A stretch of DNA of 64,000 nt from Protoeuglena noctilucae (Eukaryota; Chlorophyta; Pedinophyceae; Marsupiomonadales; Marsupiomonadaceae): contig OY253670.1 in the NCBI GenBank assembly GCA_958009085.1, positions 992,001 through 1,056,000 of the forward strand, read 5' to 3'. The position numbers and the translations under genes are program-made. Below are positions 32,901 through 44,010 of the stretch, piece after piece (position 1 is the first letter of the stretch; every line of letters starts with the position of its first letter). A model generated the notes under the pieces. That model made no database searches and was not told the DNA's origin. It saw only the letters and a list, made by a program, of their open reading frames with translations.

Positions 32901-35900
32901 TCACTTCTTCACCATGGCCTTGATAGCCAGGTCCAGGTCCTTCTTCTCGGCACCCTGCTGCGTCTCTCCAGCCTTGCCCTTCCCCATCCACCCCGCCGCA
33001 CCCTCACGATACTTGTACAGTGACGCGGTGACCAGTGGCCCCACGCTCGCCTTCTTCACCAGCCCGATGAAGTGGTCCGAGTGCAGACGATTGACGTCCC
33101 CGGAAACGACTGCGGGAAAGGGACAGGCGGGAGGGTGGCATGTGGATGTGGGCCGCATTGCGCAACGACCCTGTCAACCACGCATGCAACCCGACTAAGG
33201 TGCGCTGGCGCGTGCTGGGCAATGTTTCACCTGCGGTTGCCATGGCCCGCACGACGTCCAGGGCCGGGGCGCTGTCCGGGTATGCCCCCGGCGGGATGGG
33301 CAGGGACGCCTCTGCCAGGTCGCAGAGCTCGAGGACGGCGCGGAGTCCTTTGACGGTCACTCGCGAGAGAGAGTCGGAGGACCAGGCGAGGATGACCTCG
33401 CGACCCACGGCGGCCAGGCACTGGGAGGCCATCCACTCGGTGATGCGTGGGAGCTCGACCGTGTCGCCCCAGCAGAGAAGCGACGGCGTGGGGGAGCCTG
33501 CGGGGCGAAGTGGGTGTGGGTGCGAGTGGGGTGGGGCACGGGGGCGGGTGCAAGGTGGAAGTGAGGGTGCAGGATGGAAATGAGGGTGCAGGGTAAGAGT
33601 GCGGGTGCAGGTGGGAGCACGGCTGCAGGGGTGTGGAACTGGCTGCGCGTAGGCAGCCTTGCGCAAGGCAGCATGCGACGCGCCAGTCGCTGGCCCTCGC
33701 CTGGCTCTGTGAAGGGCATGCGGTCCTGGGCTCCCATCTGCGCGTACCGCACTTGGGTTGCCAGCCGCGACAGGTATGCCACCAACTGACGCACGCCCAC
33801 CTGCGTCGACTCTGGGGTGTCCCCGGGGCGGTCCCTCCGCAGCTGCAAACGACGGTGGGCGGGGAAGCATTGAGTCAGTTTTACTTATTACAGTCCTGAT
33901 GGGGTTGACGACATGCGCGGTTCAGCACCTGTCCCTTGTCCCTTGTGCAAGTCGCCAGTATTACATATGATGCATGGTTGCTCGAGTCAATGCCACAGGC
34001 TCACCTCAGGGGCCCACCAGCCGGGGTCCGACACCGCCTCCTTGGCGAGTCTCCGGCACTCGAAAACCAAAATGTCGCTCGCTGCCTGGGCCATCCCGGG
34101 CACGACCCCATCCATCCACGATACCCCGCAGTGACCGACGGGCGGGATGCCATCCGCTGCCGCACCGTTCCCCAGAGAGACACCCCCGAGCGCCCCGGAC
34201 GCGCCCCCGACGCCGCCGCGAGGGAGGGGCCCTGCCCCGCCCGCCCCTGACGTCAGCCGCATCCCCACGATGAACCCGTGCTCCGCTTCTGGCGCCAAAG
34301 TCAGGCCCCTGCGGACGAGAGCATAGGAAGGGGGATGACAGCTGATATGTCAATCGTACATACTTGTCGTCATTGGTGGCATCCGGCGGCAAGACGGCCA
34401 GATGTGGCCATGGATGGAGCAGGGCGGGTGCGATGTGACTGCTGGCCTGCTCACGACTGCCGGTGCTTTTCGGCACGTCCCAGCTTGATGAGAGTGTATT
34501 TGAAATCAGCGATAGCCGCGTCGGGCTCACCTGGCCTTCCTGAGCACGGCCACGCGTGCTTGGCTGATGGCAGTGGCCATGGCTTCCCTGGGCAGCCACT
34601 CCCGGGTCGCCACGGAGCTCGACATGTGGGGCAGAAGGCGGGAGAGGAAGAGGAGGGACCCTGACAGCGCCACCGAGGCGCAGAGGAGGGCGACGCACCG
34701 GACGGGGTCCGAGGACTCACGCATCTCCGCCACTGCGGGGAATGAAGAGGCAGACGATGGTGAAGTGGTGGCAAGGGTCTCAAGACATATGTACTGTCGG
34801 TTTCCATATTGATGGGTGGACGGAGCCGTGGGTGTGTGCTCTGCATGTGTAGACTGTCCATCAGCTAATCACGCAACACGCCAAATCGGTGCCAGAGACG
34901 CACCGAGGGGCCCCACGACGCAGTCCTGGGCGAGGTCGGAGAGCACTTGCTGGGGCACCGCGAGGGCCTCCGAGGCGCTGGCAAAGCCCTGCAGGAAGGC
35001 ACTGACGGCGTCGGCAGCACGCCTTAGCACCCCCGCACACTCCAGGGCCAAGCGAGGGTAGCCGACCCGGAATGGCGCCCACGCCGCCCCCTTGCCCCGC
35101 TCCCGCCCTCGCGCCTCGGCTTTGGCCGCGACTGCCCACTTGGCCTGCACTGCCCGGTCGAAAAGCGCAGGCGTGAGCCCGAGGCCCTCTGCCTGGTACA
35201 CTGCCTGTGTCGGAGAGGGCACCTCGACCTGCCAATCGACCGGGGGGTCCTTCGAGGGCGCCGGTGCCGCCTTGGGCGCTCCCTTGGGAGCCTGGGGGGC
35301 ACCCTGGGCATCGGCGGGGCGAGCCTCAGCTGCCGGTGGCGCCCACAAGTTGGCGTGGGTCTTGACGGCCCGGCCCACGTCTGCCTTGGCCTCCGCGATG
35401 ACCATGCGCATGTACAGACCCTGAGAGTCGCTCAGCGGGGCCAGCAGCGACGAGGCGTCGATGCCGTGGAGCCTGCGAGGGACGAGGAGTGGGAAGAGTG
35501 AATCGCATGAAGAGGACGGCACGACCCACAGTGCTGGCATGGGCCAAGGCGGCATGCCGCAAGATTGCTGCAACCTTGTCGACACAGGCACATGATTAGC
35601 GCAGGCGGGCAAAGCGCATCCATGAGCCGCCAACGAGCTCAGCAAAGCGCCACTCCCTCAGTTTAGCCAGCAATGCTTCACCTGAGGGACAGTGCCGCAT
35701 TGACGCAGTGGTTCTTGACAGCCAGCATCTGCAGCGGGTCGTCGGCCGCCGTCAGCGCCGCCCGCAGAAGCGACTGCACCACGGACAATCCGCTGCTGAC
35801 GAAGTCGGGGAGCTGCGATGCGCCCGTCCAGAGCTGGGCCCGCTGCGATGGAAAAACGTCAATGTCGACTCAGCGAGTTCATGCGAAGAGTGGAGCCCAT

Positions 35901-38534
35901 CAAACCTTCCAACTGCGAGCCCTCCCGCCCCGCGCCTCACCTGGCTGACCATCACGTCCAGCACCAGGTTACCGACGACCACGTCGAGGTATTTGGAAAA
36001 CCCTCCCGTCAGAAACGCCTCACAGTCGGCGCGCGAGAACTCCCCACGCCGCTCCTCGCCGCTCCCCGGGGCCTTAGGAGCCGCAAACGAGCCGCCGCGG
36101 TTCGACTCCCGCAGCACGCCGCTGGGGCCGAGGTCCGTGGAGAGCTGCGCGTGCCGGGTGGACGTGTAGTGCGCCTGCAAGTCCTCCGTCTGTCCCAGGC
36201 GAGCGTAGACGTGCTGCATCAGCAGCAGCTCCGACAGCTCCAGACCGGGCGGCAGGCCCCCCGCGTCCGGCGCCGCCACGGGGGCTTTACCGGCCGGGGC
36301 AGGCGCTTCGGCCCCCGCAGACGCCGTCGCCCGCCGCAGGGCCAGGCTCGGGTCGGGACGAAGCAACTGCTCCAGCGCTGACTCGGGAAGGCGATCGGCG
36401 ATCGATTCTGGGTCCAGAAACTTTGCTAAAGAGGACTCGACGCCCTCAAAGACCTCCGTCTCCGCCCTGCGATGTGTCATGGGCACACAAGCGGTCATCG
36501 ACACGCCATCGCGTCTGAGGAGGGACGCGGCATGTCCGTACAAGCAGCGCACAGGCGCGTCTGCTCTGGACGCACTCACTTGGCCTGTTGCTGCAGCACC
36601 AGCGCCGCCTCTTTAATCTTTTGGCGCCCCAGGGTCCCCGCGCTGCGTCGTGCCACCACCAGCCACGCGTTGACCCTCTCCAGGGCGGCCCTGGCCACCC
36701 GGTCCACCACGCCCTCCATGCACGACAGAATCGGACCCTCCGCGGCCGAAAGGTCCACGCGGCGGGAGGCCTGCGATGTCAGCGAAGGGTAGGTGTCGGG
36801 CAAGGACGTCAGGCCGTGCACATCAGGCATCTGTACCCAGTTGCCGCCCTCCGCTGCGATTTGAATAAAACGAGGACTCCAGCCCGCCATCGCCACCCCG
36901 GCCACCAACGCGCCTTGGTTGGCTCCTGCCCTGGCCCAGCAACATTGGTGCGCTTGTCGCGTCCCAGGCCCGACGGGATCAGGTCTCTGCCGGAGGACGA
37001 TGCCGTCCCGGACGCCCCTTGCCTCGCGCCCGCGCCCTGCGGATTCCCGTCCTCCTCTCCCAGCGCCGCATGCGCACTGCGACAACGACCGGAGCGAGCC
37101 CGCACCTCATGCACGTGCACGCAGGAGCCATGCAGGGAGCCACCACACGCCCGCAGCGGTGCGAGCATACTTCTGGATTGCCAAACGCGGCCCGTCACCT
37201 CGCCACCGTCGCCACCACGCTTTGGTGCTCGCCGTTCACCCCAATCACGCCCGTGCGTCCCGTCATGTGGGCCAGATCCAGCCGCGCCTCCTCCACCCGG
37301 TCCAGCGCCTCTGTCAGCAGCCCGCCCTCCAGAAGCTGCTCAGCCTCCCTGCAGCAAGGGACAATCCACGCCGGCTCACATACGCCCCGTCATGCGGGTG
37401 CGGGTGTGGGTGCGCCACCTAAGCCCCCGACGCAGCGAGCCGCTCCAGCCACGTAACCTCACTTGAGCTTGTACAGGAGATGCAGGGCCGACGCGACCGA
37501 CCGTTCTAAGGCGGTGGTTCGCTCCATGCTCGCCCGCACGCTGCCCAGCTCCGCCAGCGTCTCCGCGAGCGAGGCGCCAAGGCTCTCGACCCGGTCGGCG
37601 TGGCTGCGGGTGAGCGGCGGGAGGCTGTCGCAGAGCTCTCCGGGGCCAACCGCGGCCGAGACGTGGCGATGGGTTGCAAACACGCCGCACGCACCCTGCT
37701 GCCTTGGACTTGAGGCTGGTCGCCCCCGAACGCATCTGCACGACTTCTTCGATACATTTGCTGAGCTCCGAGTACTTCTCCTCGCATATCTTGTCGATCT
37801 CCCGGCCGCTATCTTGCTGCGAAGGCGAAGAATCAGGGACCTGCCGGGCGGACCTGGCTCGCTAGCCCCGCAGCCTCGCAGCGACCGGCTTCCGTTGTCA
37901 CCTGCACCTGTTGCAGCACTGTCAGCACCTTCTCGGCCCTCCTGCGTGTGGAGCGCGCGGGATCCGCGAGCGACCGGGACCCCCCCAGGTCGTCGTCCTG
38001 CACAGGGGCGGCAGAAGCAGGTTTTCGTGTCGCACGGCTGGTCCGAACGCATCATGGCAGGTCTCTCAGCACGTCGTGTGACCGAGGAGGCAGGAAAAAG
38101 TCTAATGACGACGGTGCACAAGCGCAAACCCTGCGAGACTCCAGCGCCGCCCAGGGAACGCGTAGAGCGACGAGCCCGCGACTGCATCACCACGTGGTTG
38201 GGCATACGGAACGGAGGGCGAAAGCAGCGAGTGCGAAACGCGCCCGCGGCTCACGGTAGCTAGGTACGCAGCGCCGGACCTTGGGAAAGACTTCGAAGGT
38301 GGCCCGGACGAGCATGTAGAGCGTCGCGTCGATATTGTCGCTCTGCATCGCCCTCATGACCATCGCCACGATGGGATCGCCCTCCTCCTCGCCCGCAGCC
38401 ACAGCGCCTTCCGCCGGGGTGACCATGTTGGCGCCACCTGACCGTATCGGCACCTCCTGCGCCGCACCAGGCTTGCTGGGAGCCTCCATGGCGTTGGGCC
38501 CCGGCGGTTCCCACGTCATCGCCTGGCGTGGCAA
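32901..38534 (-). CDS. SEC15: Exocyst complex subunit SEC15 (EXOC6)
   Basis: Sec15 links Rab-GTP on secretory vesicles to the exocyst, which tethers vesicles at the plasma membrane. Exons in transcript order: 38534-38268, 37997-37902, 37816-37695, 37603-37463, 37348 to about 37190, an exon ending at 36580, 36466-35941, 35842-35682, 35472-34880, 34732-34531, 34308-34005, 33842-33701, 33497-33231, 33109-32901. Family matches run in order: the N-terminal helical part (REIDKICEEKYSEL, then SALHLLYKLKEAEQLLEGG), the WLVVARRSAGTLGRQ block, the MQHVYARLGQTEDLQAHY block, the Ala-rich middle, and the C-terminal PRITEWMASQCLAA and LRAVLELCDLAEASLP helices. The join between the exons near 37190 and 36775 was not resolved. 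The donor at 33700 is GC. Start is ATG 38534 or 38519. Confidence 0.85.
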
Positions 38535-38828
38535 CCCAAGCCCGTCATCCCAGGAGCTGACAGCCCAGGCAGCGCCGTAGACACGCTCCGTTTGATGTAT
38601 ATTCTGCCACCGAAGATGGAGAGGCGTTCAGCTAATCTGACAGGCCAGAAATCCGACACCTCGCTGGCGCGCCAGCAAGTTTTGCAAAATCTCGCATCTC
38701 TCCCGTCGACTCGCAGCATTCCGTGCATTGCTAGCAAGCCGTCTGTTTGCACGGCACACTGCAGCTCTCTTGGCTTGAGGGCCAGTGAATTGAGGCCGGC
38801 GTTTCGCTCAGTGTTGCTCGAGCCCGTG
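38535..38828. promoter_or_regulatory. Divergent promoter region
   Basis: About 290 bases between the SEC15 start (minus) and the fibrillin start (plus). Both genes begin here, so it should contain both promoters. No specific element was identified. Confidence 0.35.
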
Positions 38829-40523
38829 ATGTCCGCCATTTCCTCGATCCGCCCTGCTGTTCTAGCACGGCACGCAAACAACTTGCGTGCTTCGGCTGAC
38901 ACCCCGTCGCATGCCCGGGCTGGGTCATTGCTACCCTCTGCGCTGCCTCGCAACGCTGTGGCTTCCTCAGCGACCCGCCAGTCAGCCCCAGCCCACGCTC
39001 GCTCCACTCGAGATTGTTCGACGTACGCAAAGCGGCGAGGCTCTAAGAAGGATCGCGACGACGCACAGGCAAGTGCCTCGTGAAACTAGTGGCTAAGAAG
39101 GCATGTGGCCACGGCTGGATATCTCGATGTCTGGTCCTCCGCGATCGCTAATGCAAACCTCCAGGGTCTAATAGACGGAAGGAGAGCGCGTGTGATTTGC
39201 AGGATGCGGGAGAGCCACCTGCGCCAGCAGAGGAGACGTCGCCAACTGGGGAAGCCGATGTGGCGTCGACGTCCTCGGCGTCGGCGGAGGAATCGGCAAC
39301 GGGTGACCACTCCGAGAGCGCGCCCGGCCTCCCCCCTTCGACGCTGACGCTCGACTTCGAGGGTGGGAGCGGGAAGCTCGTCCCCAGTGATGAGTCCACG
39401 GCTTCTTCCCCTTCCCCGGACGTGGAGGTCACGAGCCCTGCCCCGGATCCGGAGCCCGCGAGCCCGCCCAAGGTTGCGCCGTCACCGCCCTCCGACGGGC
39501 CCCGGCAGCGCAAGGCTCCCACAGAGGCAGCAGGGACGGGTCAGGACATGGGGACGATGGAGTCGCAGGTGCGTATCACGCGGCGCGGCATCCCGCATTG
39601 CGAGCAGGGACGATGCGTCATGCTTCAGGGACTCGGCCCCGTGCACGCAGTTGCTCCTGACGGTGGCGGGGCTGGACCGTGGGTTATCGGCCAGCCCGTC
39701 CGACCAGACGGCGGTGGATGATATGTGCAGGGAGCTCGAGCGCCGCGCTCCGCCGAACATCGACTACCGTGCGGACGACACCGCTTTGATGGGTGAGCAC
39801 CGGACTAGCTGAGCCACTCACATTCAGCACGTTTCATCTGCTGTGGTTTGCAAAATGCGGCGCTCGGTTCTCGCCGCAGGCAACTGGCGACTGGTCTACT
39901 CCTCAGCATTCGCCACGACGGGCAGCTTCGGTGGCTCTCGCCCCGGGCCGCCCGCGTTCCTCTCGCCCTTCCGCCTCGGCCAGGTCTTCCAGCGCATCCG
40001 CCCCAAGGCTCAGACGCTGGACAACGTCGTGGAGCTGATTCTCCCGGGCCTGCCGGGCCAGTCGCCTCCCGTGGTGCAAGTCTGCCTCCGGTGCGTGCGT
40101 CTTGGCAGCCTACTCGCAGCAAGGAGACAGCTCAGCAGCAGCAGAGGACACTGGACGCCACGCACACTGTCGCGCGCGCAGGCACGACTACGAGCCGGCG
40201 GGCCGGCTGACGACGCGCATCGTCTTTACCGAGACGACGGTGCGGGGCACGGGGGAAGGGATCCTCAGGGACCTGCCGTCGTTGACGATCCCCACGTTGC
40301 CAGGTGAAACACCGCCTCACAGTCTTGCAGGAGATGCGCGGTGTAGAGCGCTGGGATGCGCCAACAGCCCACCTTGCACCCCGCAGAGAGCCTGCAGCCG
40401 CCTCGCAACCTCCGCTCGGCGACGTTCGACAACACGTACGTGTCCAAGACCTTCCGCATCAGCCGCGGTGACCGAGGGGAGCTCCGCGTTTACGTCCTGG
40501 CGGGCGACCCACCCTTGGATTGA
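38829..40523 (+). CDS. Plastid-lipid-associated protein (PAP/fibrillin family)
   Basis: Fibrillins coat plastoglobules and thylakoids and bind lipids. Exons 38829-39068, 39203-39568, 39651-39792, 39880-40090, 40182-40303, 40387-40523, phases closing to 405 residues. Residues 1-80 are a Ser/Ala/Arg-rich transit peptide starting MSAISSIRPAVLARHANN. Residues 81-200 are an acidic Pro/Ser/Glu linker. The PAP domain follows: LLLTVAGLDRGLSASPSDQT, NWRLVYSSAFATTGSFGG, LGQVFQRIRP, RIVFTETTVRGTG, and the diagnostic C-terminal NTYVSKTFRISRGDRGELRV. The first donor (39069) is GC with an otherwise perfect consensus (CAG/GCAAGT). Subgroup is not assigned; the long linker is unusual. Confidence 0.9.
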
Positions 40524-40714
40524 TGACCTCTGGCGGGTAGGGTCTCGGGTTAACTCTCTTTAAATCCTTACCCGGAAGGAAATGGCCCTCAAATGTCACC
40601 AAAAGCGAGTTCCTAGTGCTGCATTGTCCCTTTACTCAGTTAATTTGCACAAATGGCGTGACACATTGACCAGACCTGGGGATCCATCCCAGTGATCGCG
40701 TCCGCTAAGCAATC

Positions 40715-43700
40715 ATGTCCTCCACCATCCAAAGCGCATGGGGCAAGCTCCGCGCGGTGCAAGCCCTCGCCAAAGGGTCTGCGGCCCAGACGAAGGCGCC
40801 GTCCCCCCCTCCCACTGTTGACGACTCGCTATGGGAGGACCTGAAGGTGCGTGCTCCTTTTCGCGTCAATGACGACTCGTCCGTACGCGGATGGGGCCGT
40901 TTTGCTGGTAGTTGCGCGGGGCCGAGGCCATGAAAGTGGTTGGGCCGTTGGGCCGGCACCGTTCGCGAGGAAGCGCCTCTTTCGATCCGCTGTGCCGCCG
41001 GGACGCAATCGTCACGTCTCCATGGCATGTTACATCAGCAGAATGACTGATTTGCGCCTCGCCTCCTCCGCAGCTCCCGCTCGTCGGCGCCGCATGTCCA
41101 GAGCCCGTGGCTCGCGACGAGAACAAGCTCGAGATCAAGCGATTCACTGGTTAGCGCATAATTACTGCGTGCAGCTCAAGACAAGGTGGCTTTGGGCCGG
41201 TGGCTCCTCGTGGTTTCACGGCAGCGTCTCCCATCGCACACAGTGATACGCAAAATCGCGGAGACGACGCTGGGGGACGTGTTTGAGGCCGAGGACTCTA
41301 TTTCTGGTTTCCGTGTCGCGATCAAGGTGCGGGGCGCGGTTTGCTGCGGGCCTGCGCCCGCGGCTTGCCCTTGTGCATTGCATTGCGTTGCATTGGAATG
41401 CATTGCCGGCGTGTCTCCCCGCGCGCAGAGCCACCGAAAGTTTCGATTGACGGAGAAACAAACGCAGTCGCTCGTGCGGCAGATCAAGATCCTCGCGCGG
41501 CTCCGGCACCCGCACATCGTGCGCCTCTGGGCCGTCTTTGAAGACCTCATTACCCTGTACATCGTCTACGAGCTGTGCCAGGCGCGTCGGCGCATGAGCG
41601 AGCTCGCCTTTCCCACCGGCTCTCCGCCTCCCAGGCCCTCGCCAACTCGCCCCCCTGTCGCCTGCCTGCAGCAGCCCACCGCTCTGGTTCAGTCTTGTTT
41701 CCAAGACGAACGAGTCACCGTGTCAAAGATCATTGCCCCCCTGGCGTCTGCCCTAGCGCACGTGCACAGCAAGGGCATCCTGCACCGGGGCGTCCACCCC
41801 TCCGCACTGGTGACGACCTGTGGGCACCCGATCACCGCAGCCCCTGGCACCGTCCGCCAGGTTCGGCGCCGTCCCTGAACCCCTGACGCCGCGCCCTCCG
41901 CAGCTGGTGCGGCCGTCCGGGGAGGTCTGCCTGAGCGGATGGGACTTTGCCATCGACACACACGCCGAGCGGCCCGTGACCAGCTCGGTCGGCGTGCCCT
42001 CCTACTGCGCTCCCGAGGTCTTCCTCAATGACCAGGCCGGCATCATCCAGCCGCGCGAGGAGGTCCCCCCCGAGTTCCGGCGCGCCTACTCTGACACGCT
42101 CGACGTCTGGGCGCTCGGCACGCTGCTGTGCTTCCTAGTCAGCAGTCGCGCTCCGTTCGGCGTGTCGGACGCGGAGCTGTCGCGAAAGATCTGCCACGAG
42201 GAGCCCACCATCATCGGGGCGCTGTCCAACCTGGCGCGGGACGCCGTGCTCAAGTGCCTGCACAAGGACATGACGGCCCGGCCCAGCATGCTGGAGGTCC
42301 TCGATCACCCGCTCGTCCACAGGAACACGCACCAGGAGGACAGGCTCTTGCTCCTGCGAATGGTGGATTTGGCCACAGTGGCTGAGGAGACGGCGGTGGA
42401 GACGGCGGGGGTGATTAAGGTCCACCGGCCCACCGCCCCGATCGTGCACCAGCTGCCCCAGAGCGTGACAAGGGACTCAAACGTGCCAGAGGCCATCTCC
42501 GGTGTCGACTCTCACCTGGTCCGGTCGCCCCTAGCCGCGATGCTGGCGCGCGGGGGCTTCACCTACGCCCCGCAGGAGCTGCGGCAGGCGGGGCTGCAGG
42601 GCCGCGGTGACTGGACCGACCCCGGGTCGCCGGGGAACGAGGTGGGCGGCCTCTCGGGCTCCGAGGGGCCGCAGACCGACGGCCTGGCGAGTCCCTCGAC
42701 GCCCGGTGGGGTGCGGCGGGCCTCGGACAGCCTTGTCGGGCGAGGGTCGCGCCGCGTGATGGGCACGCTGGCAGCTGGGGACAGCAAGCTGGCCGGGCCG
42801 GGGGCGTTCGACCACGACCAGACGCCGCCATCGACCTTCCAAGACTCCGTGCCGCAGCTGCCCTCCATCCACTCGCCCTCGCCGAGCACGGCGAGTGTCG
42901 GAGGCCAGCCCACCACGGCGAGTGCTGCGCCCGCCTGCGCCCTGCGTCGTGTGCGTCCTCTCAGTGCCGCTCCGCCTCGCCACAGCACCCTCACCATGAA
43001 ATGAATCCGGCCTTTGCCTGCAGAGGCGCGTCACGCACACGGGGTACTTGACCCAGACGTCTGGAGCAAAGGACGCGCGGGGGCCGCGCCCGCCCGTCGG
43101 CATCGCTGAGATGTTCCGCGCACGGCTGCAGATGGGCGCCTCGCCTGGCGCCGCGGATGGGCCATCCCCGCAGGCGGTGCAGCGGCGCAAGTCCCTGGAA
43201 TCGAATATATCGCATTCGATCAGCGGCAGAGGGACATTCGTCGCCTCGGAGGACAGCGCCCACGTGCGATCGGAGCCCCATCTGCATCGCCGGAGTTCGG
43301 GGCTGCAGCCGGCAGGGTCGTCAGATCTGGGGTCGAGCGTCAGCTCAAGCCTCCCGCGCATCCCGGCCGGCAAGGCTGTCCTTCCAGGGTCGGCGGCCAG
43401 CAAGGCTGCGCTTCCGGCGTCGGCGGCTGCCTTCCACCAGACCCGCCGTCGCACGTCTCTGGATTTCAAGAGGCCAGCGAGGGCAGCGGCGATGACGGCG
43501 AGCGACGGGGAGAGGCGCGGGAGCACCAGGCGCTTGGGCGGACCTACGGGCGGGCCCGCAGGTGAGGCTGAGAGCAGGCTCGCATGCCCGCTTAGTTACC
43601 AGATGGGACGAAGACGAATGTGGGGAGCCTCTGGTGATGCCCGCGCAGACGCGGTGGATCGGAAGCACCGGAACTGGGCGCTGGGAGGACAGGCAGGTGT

Positions 43701-43725
43701 GACGAGCGTCCCCCACGCCATCTGA
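40715..43725 (+). CDS. Protein kinase-like protein, probable pseudokinase
   Basis: Exons 40715-40846, 41075-41150, 41244-41326, 41429-41581, 41672-41809 (or from 41693), 41904-42950, 43024-43725; about 776 residues. The N-terminal ~330 residues form a Ser/Thr-kinase fold: VIRKIAETTLGDVFEA at the glycine loop (only one of three Gly kept), VAIK with the ATP lysine, IKILARLRHPHIVRL (helix C onward), then HRGVHPSAL where active kinases have HRDLKPENIL. The metal motif reads WDFA, followed by SYCAPEVFL (APE kept), DVWALGTLL and a C-lobe ending RPSMLEVLDHPLVHR. Loss of the HRD aspartate argues against normal phosphotransfer. The C-terminal half is Ser/Pro/Gly-rich and disordered, perhaps a regulatory tail. 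The donor at 41582 is GC. A further splice near 43561 could change the last residues. Confidence 0.85.
41374..41406. repeat. GCATT-type simple repeat in a kinase-gene intron
   Basis: Several imperfect copies of TGCAT/TGCGT pentamers lie inside the intron between the exons ending at 41326 and starting at 41429. Confidence 0.7.
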
Positions 43726-44010
43726 TTGTCTAGGACTCCCTCTGGCGTGTCGTGACGTGATGCAAGTGTCAGTGTTCGGTTCCTAGCCAGCGTCCCGCAG
43801 TAAGTTAGAGGCGGACAACACGGCATGCTCTCCATCAAGCGGCAATGCGCTTCTCGTGTCATGCCTAGGTCTGCAGCAGCGACAGCACGTGTTGAACAGC
43901 TCTCCGAAGCGCCGCCTCTCCCCCAGACGGCTGGAGGTTTGTCCGTATAACTCTTTTAATCACTAAAGGGGACTGGGGGAGGCGTCCCCGCGGGGGCAAG
44001 GTCGGGGGCG

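Noticed and set aside
41151-41174. A 24-base intron in the kinase gene
   Set aside because: Too short to be spliced. An acceptor at 41243 gives a 93-base intron, closes the phase and restores the kinase N-lobe sequence.
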